Below are positions 22,024 to 29,053 of a stretch of 32,971 nucleotides of DNA, piece by piece (position 1 is the stretch's first letter; each line of letters begins with the position of its first letter). Source of the stretch: HGM13006 sp964518645 (lineage in GTDB: Bacteria; Bacillota; Clostridia; Oscillospirales; Oscillospiraceae); contig CAZFGL010000005.1 of NCBI GenBank assembly GCA_964518645.1, positions 1-32,971 on the forward strand. The letters run 5' to 3'. The notes below the pieces were generated by a model, which worked only from the letters and a program-made list of their open reading frames with translations, was not told the origin of the DNA and made no database searches. The translations under genes and the position numbers were made by a program.

Positions 22024-22049
22024 AACTGTCCGGATAGGTGGGCTTTTTT
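22009..22049 (+). terminator. Attenuator terminator of the ZTP riboswitch
   Basis: GCC-ACC-TCTGG of the aptamer's 3' half pairs with CCGGA-GGT-GGC (ending 22043) and is followed by TTTTTT. Because the stem uses aptamer bases, ligand binding would block it, an ON switch at the transcription level. Confidence 0.8.
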
Positions 22050-22096
22050 CATGCCCATTGGATTTCCGGGAATACTAGATACAGGAGTGTTGAACT

Positions 22097-23761
22097 ATGA
22101 AAACTGACATCGAAATTGCACAGTCCACAGAAATGCTTCCCATCCAATCTGTTGCCGTCAACGCCGGCATTGATGAAGAACTGCTGGAATACTACGGAAA
22201 GTATAAGGCAAAACTGGATATTACATCCCTGAAATCTGTCCCCAGAAAGGGCAAGCTGATCCTTGTGACTGCAATCAATCCCACCCCGGCCGGTGAGGGC
22301 AAGACTACCACCAGCGTTGGCCTCGCAGACGCACTGTGTGCCCTGGGGAAGAATACCATGCTGTGTCTCCGTGAGCCCTCCCTGGGCCCTGTGTTTGGTG
22401 TTAAAGGTGGCGCAGCGGGAGGCGGCTATGCCCAGGTTGTACCCATGGAGGATATTAACCTCCACTTTACCGGCGACTTCCACGCCATCGGTGCTGCCAA
22501 CAACCTGCTTGCCGCAATGATCGACAACCACATCCAGCAGGGCAATCTTCTGGATATTGATGTGAAGAATATTACCTGGAAGCGGTGTGTTGATATGAAT
22601 GACCGCCAGCTCCGGAATATTATCTGTGGTATCGGTGGTAAGATGCAGGGCGTTCCCAGAGAGGACGGATTTGATATTACTGTGGCCTCTGAGATCATGG
22701 CAGTGCTGTGCCTTGCCAGTGATCTGATGGACCTGAAGCAGAGAATTGCCCGGATCATCATTGGCTATAACCGCAAGGGAGAGCCGGTTACCGCCCATGA
22801 CCTGAAGGCCGAGGGCGCCATGACTGCACTTCTGAAGGATGCCATCAAACCCAATCTGGTTCAGACACTGGAGCATAATCCTGCCATCGTCCATGGCGGA
22901 CCCTTTGCAAATATTGCCCACGGCTGCAACTCCGTTTCCGCTACGGATACTGCACTGAAGCTCAGTGATTATGTTGTCACTGAGGCCGGTTTCGGCGCCG
23001 ATCTTGGTGCTGAGAAGTTTTTGGATATTAAGTGCCGCTACGCCGGTATGGAGCCCTCTGCTGTTGTGATCGTTGCCACGGTTAAGGCTCTGAAATACAA
23101 CGGCGGTGTCCCCAAGGCTGAACTGGCACAGGAGAATCTGGGGGCACTGGAGAAGGGGATTCCCAACCTGCTTAAGCATGTGGAAAATATTACCCAGGTA
23201 TTTGGCCTTCCCGCAGTGGTTGCCATCAACCGGTTTGTACAGGACACCGATGCAGAGCTTCAGCTGATCCGGGACAAATGTGCCCAGTATGGTGTAAATG
23301 TGGCTCTCAGTGAGGTTTGGGGCAAAGGCGGCCAGGGCGGTATCGAACTGGCTGAAGAAGTACTCCGGCTCTGCGAGCAGCCGGGTAATTTCCGGTTTGC
23401 CTATGATCTGGACATGCCTGTGAAGGATAAAATTGAGGCCATTGTCCGTAAGATCTATGGCGGCTCCGGTGTGACCTATTCCAAGGCTGCAAATGATGCC
23501 ATCCGCAAAATTGAGGATATGGGTTGCGGCGGTCTGCCGGTGTGCATGGCCAAGACCCAGTATTCTCTGTCTGACGATCAGACCAGACTTGGCCGGCCCG
23601 AGGGCTTTACCATTTCTGTTTCCAAGGTTCGTGTGTCCGCCGGTGCAGGCTTTATCGTAGTTCAGACCGGTGACATTATGACCATGCCCGGACTTCCCAA
23701 GGTGCCCGCTGCGGAGAAGATTGATGTGGATGAAAACGGCGTGATCACCGGCCTGTTCTGA
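22097..23761 (+). CDS. fhs: Formate-tetrahydrofolate ligase
   Basis: The 554-residue enzyme makes 10-formyl-THF from formate, THF and ATP. P-loop TPAGEGKTTT (about residues 63-72), LREPSLGPVFGVKGGAAGGGYAQV, GDFHAIGAANNLLAA, NPAIVHGGPFANIAHGCNS and EAGFGADLGAEKF are all family blocks, and the length is typical. AGGAGTGTTGAACT precedes the ATG. It is a single gene under a ZTP riboswitch, so purine/one-carbon status controls it. In acetogens it belongs to the Wood-Ljungdahl methyl branch, but no other gene of that branch is in the window, so a biosynthetic role is the safer reading. No clear terminator is seen before the next promoter at 23781. Confidence 0.97.
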   Translation: MKTDIEIAQSTEMLPIQSVAVNAGIDEELLEYYGKYKAKLDITSLKSVPRKGKLILVTAINPTPAGEGKTTTSVGLADALCALGKNTMLCLREPSLGPVFGVKGGAAGGGYAQVVPMEDINLHFTGDFHAIGAANNLLAAMIDNHIQQGNLLDIDVKNITWKRCVDMNDRQLRNIICGIGGKMQGVPREDGFDITVASEIMAVLCLASDLMDLKQRIARIIIGYNRKGEPVTAHDLKAEGAMTALLKDAIKPNLVQTLEHNPAIVHGGPFANIAHGCNSVSATDTALKLSDYVVTEAGFGADLGAEKFLDIKCRYAGMEPSAVVIVATVKALKYNGGVPKAELAQENLGALEKGIPNLLKHVENITQVFGLPAVVAINRFVQDTDAELQLIRDKCAQYGVNVALSEVWGKGGQGGIELAEEVLRLCEQPGNFRFAYDLDMPVKDKIEAIVRKIYGGSGVTYSKAANDAIRKIEDMGCGGLPVCMAKTQYSLSDDQTRLGRPEGFTISVSKVRVSAGAGFIVVQTGDIMTMPGLPKVPAAEKIDVDENGVITGLF

Positions 23762-23780
23762 TCCATTTCCACTGAGACTA

Positions 23781-23809
23781 TTGACATTTTTCCGGGAAAG
23801 GGATACAAT
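23781..23809 (+). promoter_or_regulatory. Promoter of the acidic 212-residue protein gene
   Basis: TTGACA (23781-23786), 17 bp, TACAAT (23804-23809). Confidence 0.8.
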
Positions 23810-23849
23810 TTGAAAAAATAATGCCCGATGGCAAGAGGAGCTGAATACC

Positions 23850-24488
23850 ATGTCCTTTCTGGATAAATTGAAAAATACTGCGGAACTGGCCGTGTCCGCT
23901 GCCGGTGTTGCCGCAACAAAGGCTGCCGTGGTGGGAAAGGCTGCTGCTGAGACTGCGGTCAAGCAGACGAAAACCGCCGCCGCCATCACCAAGGTGAAGC
24001 TGGAGATCGCTTCTCAGGAGGATAAGCTTAAAAAGTGTTATACCAACCTGGGATGGATCTTCTTCCGGGATTATGAGAATCAGGCAGAGGCTGTTATGGA
24101 GGAATACCAGCCCTGGTGTGATCGTGCTTCCGCTGCAAAGGCAGAACTGAAAAAGCTGAATCAGCAGCTGGAGGAACTCCGAGGCGTAAACACGCCCGAT
24201 GAGCCTCAGACCGATGCGCCGGAAGTGGAACCTGTACCTGATGCTGAGGAGATTCCTTACGAGGAAGCCTCTGAGGAGCCGGGGGAAGTGCCTGAGGATA
24301 CGTCTATCTATGCGGATTTTGTGGAGGCACAGCCTGCTGAGGTTGTCTTGGCCTATGAGGACGACGGTACCCACGGGGAGGACGCAGAAGAAGCTCCCGT
24401 TGCCGGAGAACCGGAGATCCCGGATATTTCAAAGATGTCCGATGTGATTGGCACGTTTTATCTGGACGTGACCGGTCAGGAAGAGTGA
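23850..24488 (+). CDS. Acidic protein of unknown function with Ala-rich amphipathic N-terminus
   Basis: The 212-residue product has no signal peptide or clear membrane helix. Residues 1-55 are Ala/Lys/Val-rich (LKNTAELAVSAAGVAATKAAV, VGKAAAETAVKQTKTAAA) and could form a long amphipathic helix; 55-110 is a coiled-coil-like region with CYTNLGWIFFRDYENQAEAVME; the second half is a low-complexity Glu/Pro/Asp tail ending in DISKMSDVIGTFYLDVTGQEE. Clostridial genomes carry similar small predicted proteins annotated only as hypothetical; no family is recognised here. GAGGAG precedes the ATG by about ten bases. It has its own strong promoter and a terminator, so it is a monocistronic gene. Confidence 0.75.
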   Translation: MSFLDKLKNTAELAVSAAGVAATKAAVVGKAAAETAVKQTKTAAAITKVKLEIASQEDKLKKCYTNLGWIFFRDYENQAEAVMEEYQPWCDRASAAKAELKKLNQQLEELRGVNTPDEPQTDAPEVEPVPDAEEIPYEEASEEPGEVPEDTSIYADFVEAQPAEVVLAYEDDGTHGEDAEEAPVAGEPEIPDISKMSDVIGTFYLDVTGQEE

Positions 24489-24509
24489 TTTGATGTTCTG
24501 CTGAAAACG

Positions 24510-24541
24510 GCATCCGTACCTCTGGTGCGGATGCTTTTTTA
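24510..24541 (+). terminator. Terminator after the acidic protein gene
   Basis: GCATCCGTACC (24510-24520) pairs with GGTGCGGATGC (24524-24534) through one T-G pair, loop TCT, then TTTTTT. Confidence 0.92.
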
Positions 24542-24642
24542 TCTTTTTGACGGGGCTGTTTGGGAGAGACTATGAAGGATTTTTTCGTATGGCTTTTTCC
24601 GGGAAGCTGTGCTATGATAATGCCGAAAGGGGAGTCGTACCC

Positions 24643-25590
24643 ATGAATCAAGCAAAACTGATCCTTGGTCCCATGGCCGGGGTTACAGATTACGCCTACC
24701 GTACCATTGCGGCGGAAAAGGGCGCCGATGTGACTGTTACGGAGATGGTATCGTCCCGGGCGCTTTGTTATGGTGATGAAAAGTCAAAGACACTGCTGAA
24801 GCGGACTGGAATCGGTATCTGCGGTGCACAGATATTTGGAAATGACCCGGATTTTATGGTCCGGAGCGCAAAAATGGCGCAGGAGATCTCCGGGTGTGAT
24901 TTTATTGATATTAATATGGGCTGTCCTATGCCCAAAGTGGCCAATACCGGAGATGGTTCCGGGCTGATGCGTACCCCACAGTTGGCGGAGGATATTGTCC
25001 GTGCGGTGGTTGCTGCCACCACAGTTCCTGTGACCGTGAAAATGCGGAAGGGGTGGGATAAGGGCAGCGTCAATTGTGTGGAATTGGCCCAGCGTGTGGA
25101 ACGTGCCGGTGCCAGCGGTGTGGCAGTCCATGGACGGACAAAGGTACAGCTTTATACCGGCCGGGCGGACTGGGACTGCATCCGGGAGGTAAAACAGGCG
25201 GTGAAAATTCCTGTGGCAGCCAACGGTGATGTGGACAGCCCGGAGACGGCGGTTCGTATCCTGAAATATACCGGTGCGGATCACGTGATGATCGGCCGTG
25301 CAGCCTTCGGAGATCCCTATCTTTTTGGATTGTGCCGGGCTGCGCTGAATGGGGAAGAGATCCCGGAGCGTCCGCCCCTGAGTGAACGGTTTGATCTGGC
25401 CGTTCGTCAGATCGAGCTTTCTCTGGCGGACAAGGGGGAACATATTGCCTGTCTCGAGGCCAGAAAGCACCTGTGCTGGTATTTGCACGGGGTACCCCAT
25501 GCGGCCTATTATAAGAAGGAAATCTCCCAAATATCCACCATGGACGACGTGTATCTGGTGGCAAAGCGGGTGAAGCGTGATTTGAGGTGA
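24643..25590 (+). CDS. dusB: tRNA-dihydrouridine synthase (DusB type)
   Basis: The 315-residue flavoprotein reduces specific uridines in tRNA with NADPH/FMN. Seen: LGPMAGVTDYAYRTI (FMN site), DINMGCPMPKV with the catalytic Cys94, TVKMRKGWD, GVAVHGRTKVQLYTGRADW and IPVAANGDVDSPETA, plus DHVMIGRAAFGDPYLF. The ATG at 24643 follows AAAGGGGAG; the open frame extends upstream without a site. DusB-type proteins of Firmicutes often lead operons. Here the ECF sigma gene starts 4 bases after the stop, so dusB, sigma and anti-sigma very probably share a transcript. No convincing promoter is seen just upstream, the previous gene being separated by a terminator. Confidence 0.92.
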   Translation: MNQAKLILGPMAGVTDYAYRTIAAEKGADVTVTEMVSSRALCYGDEKSKTLLKRTGIGICGAQIFGNDPDFMVRSAKMAQEISGCDFIDINMGCPMPKVANTGDGSGLMRTPQLAEDIVRAVVAATTVPVTVKMRKGWDKGSVNCVELAQRVERAGASGVAVHGRTKVQLYTGRADWDCIREVKQAVKIPVAANGDVDSPETAVRILKYTGADHVMIGRAAFGDPYLFGLCRAALNGEEIPERPPLSERFDLAVRQIELSLADKGEHIACLEARKHLCWYLHGVPHAAYYKKEISQISTMDDVYLVAKRVKRDLR

Positions 25591-25594
25591 AGGT

Positions 25595-26197
25595 GTGGAC
25601 GAAAAAGACCTGATTGAAGCAGCTGGAAAAGGGGACGAAGGTGCCTTTGAGCATCTGGTAAGGACCTATGAAAAGACGGTCTATAATCTCTGCCTGCGGA
25701 TGATCGGTGACCGGGATAAGGCATTTGACCTTTCCCAGGAAACTTTTATAAAGGCATGGCACGGCATCGGCCTGTTTCAGTTTGACAGTAAGTTTTCCAC
25801 ATGGCTGTGTCGGATTGCAACCAATACCTGTATCGATCATCTCAGGAAAGAGAAGAAAAAACGGGTAGTATCCCTGAATCTGATGCAGGAGGAATCCCCT
25901 TCGGAGCTGGAGATCAGGGACGACTCCATGGACCCTGCACTTCTGGCGGAACGTGCCGCAGATCATGCCATGGTTCAGCAGGCGTTTCGGCTTCTTCCGA
26001 AGGACGACCGTGTGATCCTTTCTCTGCGGGCTATTGAAGATATGAGCTATCAGGAGATCGGGGATGTGCTGGATCTGAAGCCGGGAACAGTAAAATCCCG
26101 GATCGCACGGGCGAGGGAAAAAATACGCCGCGGTCTCGGTGGGAACTTTTTCGGAGAAATTACGTCTGAAAAAGGGAAAGGAGGTGCGGGACAATGA
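25595..26197 (+). CDS. ECF-type RNA polymerase sigma factor (SigW-like)
   Basis: The 200-residue protein has sigma region 2 (FEHLVRTYEKTVYNLCLRMIG, AFDLSQETFIKAWHGI, STWLCRIATNTCIDHLRKEKK) and region 4 (FRLLPKDDRVILSLRAIEDMSYQEIGDVLDLKPGTVKSRIARAREKIRRGL). The linker of about 40 residues is acidic and non-conserved, and no region 1.1 or 3 exists, as in ECF sigma factors. The GTG start at 25595 follows GAGGTGAAG, 4 bases after dusB. It overlaps the anti-sigma gene by 4 bases (ATGA). An envelope-stress role is usual for SigW-like members; no autoregulatory promoter pair was found just upstream. Confidence 0.92.
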   Translation: MDEKDLIEAAGKGDEGAFEHLVRTYEKTVYNLCLRMIGDRDKAFDLSQETFIKAWHGIGLFQFDSKFSTWLCRIATNTCIDHLRKEKKKRVVSLNLMQEESPSELEIRDDSMDPALLAERAADHAMVQQAFRLLPKDDRVILSLRAIEDMSYQEIGDVLDLKPGTVKSRIARAREKIRRGLGGNFFGEITSEKGKGGAGQ

Positions 26198-26919
26198 GTT
26201 CATGTCAGGATTTTTATGACAGCATTCTGCTGAAAGTGGATGGAGAACTGGATGAAGTCCGGGAGACTGAGCTTCAGGAGCATCTTGCATCCTGTCCCAA
26301 CTGCCGCAGCCTTTACGCCGCATACAGGGATATTCAGTCCGGCGTTGCAGAGATGGAGGAAGCACCCCCGGGGGATCTTACCGGGGCTGTTATGAGACGG
26401 ATCAGCCAGGAGAAAAAGAAGAATACTCCTGTATATGCCATAAAGCGTATGAAATTCACCCTTGCAGCGGTTGCCGCATGTTTTGTGCTGCTGGTTGCGG
26501 GGAAATTTACACCCTTTGGTGGGGACGGCGGCGTTCAAACTCAGGAGACAATGGCAGAGGCACAGGCAGAAGCGGTGCCGGAAACGGCACTGGGAACGGT
26601 ATATGCCGGAGAAGGAGAAACAACACTGGATGATGGAATTATGCTCCAGGGACGCAGCAGTGTTTCCGGGGAAATGGCATCGGTGCTGGAGTCCTTGAAT
26701 CAAGACGGCTACCGGGGAGATCTGGTGGAACTGTTCGATATGTCTGAGGAAGACGTGATGGAGCGGTTTCCGTCCGTTGAGAAAATTATGATTTCCTCCG
26801 GGCATACAGTCTACCAGATTCCATGGGATGATTTTGACGCTGTGGAAGGGCAAATGAGTTACGGTACCGTGGTATCCACTGAGCAGGTGGGGGACTGGGT
26901 GTATCTGTGGCTTTCGTGA
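26194..26919 (+). CDS. Zinc-finger (ZAS) membrane anti-sigma factor
   Basis: The 241-residue protein begins with an anti-sigma zinc domain: Cys4, and HLASCPNC (His30, Cys34, Cys37), in a short helical region. A Lys-rich stretch precedes one membrane helix (about residues 88-103, FTLAAVAACFVLLVAG). The extracytoplasmic part is acidic, with TVYAGEGETTLDDGIMLQG and then VASVLESLNQDGYRGDLVELFDMSEEDVMERFP... YQIPWDDFDAVEGQM and a final YGTVVSTEQVGDWVYLWLS. No known sensor domain is recognised there. AAGGAGGTGCGGGACA precedes the ATG, which overlaps the sigma stop. By position and motif it should bind and hold the ECF factor until an envelope signal; whether release is by proteolysis is not evident. 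Confidence 0.9.
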   Translation: MSSCQDFYDSILLKVDGELDEVRETELQEHLASCPNCRSLYAAYRDIQSGVAEMEEAPPGDLTGAVMRRISQEKKKNTPVYAIKRMKFTLAAVAACFVLLVAGKFTPFGGDGGVQTQETMAEAQAEAVPETALGTVYAGEGETTLDDGIMLQGRSSVSGEMASVLESLNQDGYRGDLVELFDMSEEDVMERFPSVEKIMISSGHTVYQIPWDDFDAVEGQMSYGTVVSTEQVGDWVYLWLS

Positions 26920-26955
26920 GCTGATGTGATAAGTATAAAAGGAGGATGAACGTAG

Positions 26956-27315
26956 ATGAAACGATTGCTTTGCTGTAATATTACGGTTATGGACGATGAT
27001 GCGCACAGATGTATTTTCCTGAACTTTAAAAAGCAGTTTGTGGAACGCTTTCTGATCATGCTGGATGCTATGGAACTGGGGCGTCTGGGCGTACTGTTAC
27101 TGTGTGACTGTGACAGCTGTGACAACTGTGTGGAAGTGTCCTATACAGAAAGCGGGTTGTCTCTTGAACTTCTAACGCCGAACATGCAGCTGATGCTTTC
27201 CCATGAGCAGCTTCAGCTGATAAAGTGCGGCTGTATTGACAGTATATTCGAAAATTACGATTCTCCCCATGTGGATTTTGAATGCGGAGACTGTGATTTA
27301 ACGATCTCTTTTTAA
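26956..27315 (+). CDS. Cysteine-rich small protein of unknown function
   Basis: GGAGGATGAACGTAG precedes this 119-codon frame, which is supported also by the terminator just after its stop. The product has about ten cysteines, clustered in LLCDCDSCDNC (about residues 48-58), KCGCID and CGDCDL near the C-terminus, which suggests metal or redox chemistry. A hydrophobic run LGRLGVLLLCD is not long enough to be a sure membrane helix. No homologous family is recognised. It lies 36 bases after the anti-sigma gene, so it may be the fourth gene of the dusB-sigma-anti-sigma unit and a candidate member of the regulon or redox sensor; function is unknown. Confidence 0.65.
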   Translation: MKRLLCCNITVMDDDAHRCIFLNFKKQFVERFLIMLDAMELGRLGVLLLCDCDSCDNCVEVSYTESGLSLELLTPNMQLMLSHEQLQLIKCGCIDSIFENYDSPHVDFECGDCDLTISF

Positions 27316-27320
27316 ATGAT

Positions 27321-27364
27321 GCGCGCCCCAAAGGCCTCGGGTTTTTGGGGTGCGTTCCTTTTTT
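27321..27364 (+). terminator. Terminator after the dusB-sigma operon
   Basis: GCGCGCCCCAAA (27321-27332) pairs with TTTGGGGTGCGT (27344-27355) using G-U pairs; TCCTTTTTT follows. Confidence 0.85.
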
Positions 27365-27383
27365 GTGAAAATAGAAAATACAG

Positions 27384-27411
27384 TTGATTCATAAGAAAAA
27401 AATGGTATAAT
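27384..27411 (+). promoter_or_regulatory. Promoter of the zinc-ribbon/DUF6273 gene
   Basis: TTGATT (27384-27389), 16 bp, TATAAT (27406-27411), upstream of an AT-rich leader of about 45 bases. Confidence 0.65.
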
Positions 27412-27462
27412 AATAAAAAACCTAAACAACGGATAATACTGTAAAAGGGAAGAGGTAATATC

Positions 27463-28992
27463 ATGGCTTTATTTAAGTGTGGAATGTGCGGCTGTAATAT
27501 TGAATATCGGCCGGGAGAGACCGTTGTGATCTGCCGAACCTGCGGTGCGGAACAGACTCCGCCTCAGGCGGGAACAGACTGGCGGGCGAATCTGTACGAA
27601 TATGCAAAAGTGGCGATGAACTCCGCTGCTACAGAGGCAGATTTTAACCGGGCAGCCAATCAGTTTGCGGCGATCCGGGATTATGCCGATGCTGCGGCTC
27701 TGGAAAAGGCGTGTATTACAAAGGCGGACACTGCCCATAAATATGAGATCCTCCGGCAGGCCAAGGAGAAAATGCGGGTGCAGACCCTTGAGAGCTATGT
27801 GGCAGCACAGCAGCTCCTTCAGACCATTCCCGGTTGGCAGGGGGCGGATCAGCTGATGGTTACCTGCCAGAATGGTATTGCCCAGATGAAGGCCAGAGGC
27901 GCCGCTTCTGTGTATGACAAGACCCCCGCTCCGGCGGCGAAAAAGGGACATAAAGTTGTTGGTGTGATCGTGATGGCTGTGGTTCTGTGTATTGCGGTTG
28001 CTGTCAGCCTCTTTGCAGGATATGCTTTGAATCCTGTGATCAACTACCGGAATGCTGTTGCTCTGATGGACGAAGGTAATTATGAAAAGGCGATTTCTGA
28101 ATTCGAAAAGCTGGGGGATTATCAGAGCAGCGAAAACAACATTCAGGAATGCAAGTACCTGCTTGCCAGCGCCCTGATCGATGAGGGCAAGTATGATGAT
28201 GCGGTGGCTGCCTTTGAAGCGCTGGATGGATACAAATTCAGCAATGATATGATCAACGAGGCTCAGTATCAGAAGGCAATGTCACTGGCTGGCGCTGGTG
28301 AAAACGCAGAGGCAATTGCGATTCTGGAGAATCTGGGAGATTATAAGGACAGCCGGGATAAGGTGGTTTCCCTCCGCAGTGCGTATCTGTCTGAGCTGAA
28401 CGGTGATGTAAAGATCGGGGATTATATCTCATTCGGTTACTTTGAGCAGGATAACAACACCGAGAACGGGCAGGAGCCTATCGAATGGCTGGTACTTGCC
28501 AAAGAGAATGGCAAGGCTCTGGTGATCAGCAAGTATATTCTGGAAGCAAAGCCCTATCACTCTGAGGCGGAGGATATTACCTGGGAGACTTCTTCTCTGC
28601 GGAGCTGGCTGAATCAGGACTTTATTCAGTCTGCTTTTTCCGGCGAGGAGGCTGCCCGGATTGTGGCCACCACGGTTCGCGCTTCCGATTCTGCGGAGAT
28701 TGATGGCGGAGCAGATACAAAGGATCAGGTATTCCTGCTGAGCCTCGATCAGGCGGAAAAGTATTTCGCGTCTTCCAAGGAAAGAACCTGCCAGCCCACG
28801 GAATATGCAAAATCCCACGGTACCACCGTGAACAGCACCTCGAACAACTGCTGGTGGTGGCTGAGAACCCCGGGCAACAAGACACGTCTTACCGCTTTTA
28901 TTGACGTTGTAGGTGGTGTTTACTCCGGTGGTTATTATCAGATCTACAGCTTCAACGGTGTTCGTCCTGCAATGTGGATCGATCTGGGCTGA
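27463..28992 (+). CDS. Zinc-ribbon, single-helix, TPR-repeat, DUF6273 protein
   Basis: The 509-residue protein has four visible parts. Residues 6-28 are a zinc ribbon (C6-x2-C9 and C24-x2-C27). Residues about 35-150 hold helical repeats (EYAKVAMNSAATEADFNRAANQF). A membrane helix lies at about 165-187 (VVGVIVMAVVLCIAVAVSLFAG). After it come TPR/Sel1-like repeats (NYEKAISEFEKLGDYQSSEN, KYDDAVAAFEALDGYKFSND, ENAEAIAILENLGDYKDSRD) to about 310, and a C-terminal DUF6273 domain (WLVLAKENGKALVISKYI, WETSSLRSWLN, FLLSLDQAEKYF, WWWLRTPG). This arrangement suggests a cytoplasmic zinc ribbon with an exported C-terminus, or the reverse; topology cannot be decided. DUF6273 is common in Clostridia, resembling formylglycine-type folds by family lore, function unknown. 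GAAGAGG precedes the ATG. Confidence 0.8.
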   Translation: MALFKCGMCGCNIEYRPGETVVICRTCGAEQTPPQAGTDWRANLYEYAKVAMNSAATEADFNRAANQFAAIRDYADAAALEKACITKADTAHKYEILRQAKEKMRVQTLESYVAAQQLLQTIPGWQGADQLMVTCQNGIAQMKARGAASVYDKTPAPAAKKGHKVVGVIVMAVVLCIAVAVSLFAGYALNPVINYRNAVALMDEGNYEKAISEFEKLGDYQSSENNIQECKYLLASALIDEGKYDDAVAAFEALDGYKFSNDMINEAQYQKAMSLAGAGENAEAIAILENLGDYKDSRDKVVSLRSAYLSELNGDVKIGDYISFGYFEQDNNTENGQEPIEWLVLAKENGKALVISKYILEAKPYHSEAEDITWETSSLRSWLNQDFIQSAFSGEEAARIVATTVRASDSAEIDGGADTKDQVFLLSLDQAEKYFASSKERTCQPTEYAKSHGTTVNSTSNNCWWWLRTPGNKTRLTAFIDVVGGVYSGGYYQIYSFNGVRPAMWIDLG

Positions 28993-29010
28993 TATCGAAT
29001 CTGTATACAA

Positions 29011-29040
29011 AAATCCCCGTCCGGTTTCGGACGGGGATTT
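29011..29040. terminator. Bidirectional terminator between DUF6273 and VanW genes
   Basis: AAATCCCCGTCC (29011-29022) and GGACGGGGATTT (29029-29040), 6-base loop, with A and T runs on both sides. It lies between convergent genes. Confidence 0.85.
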
Positions 29041-29053
29041 ATTTGGCTTTGGG

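Noticed and set aside
22097..23761. fhs as evidence for acetogenesis
   Set aside because: The window has no other Wood-Ljungdahl gene; fhs is widespread in non-acetogenic Clostridia.
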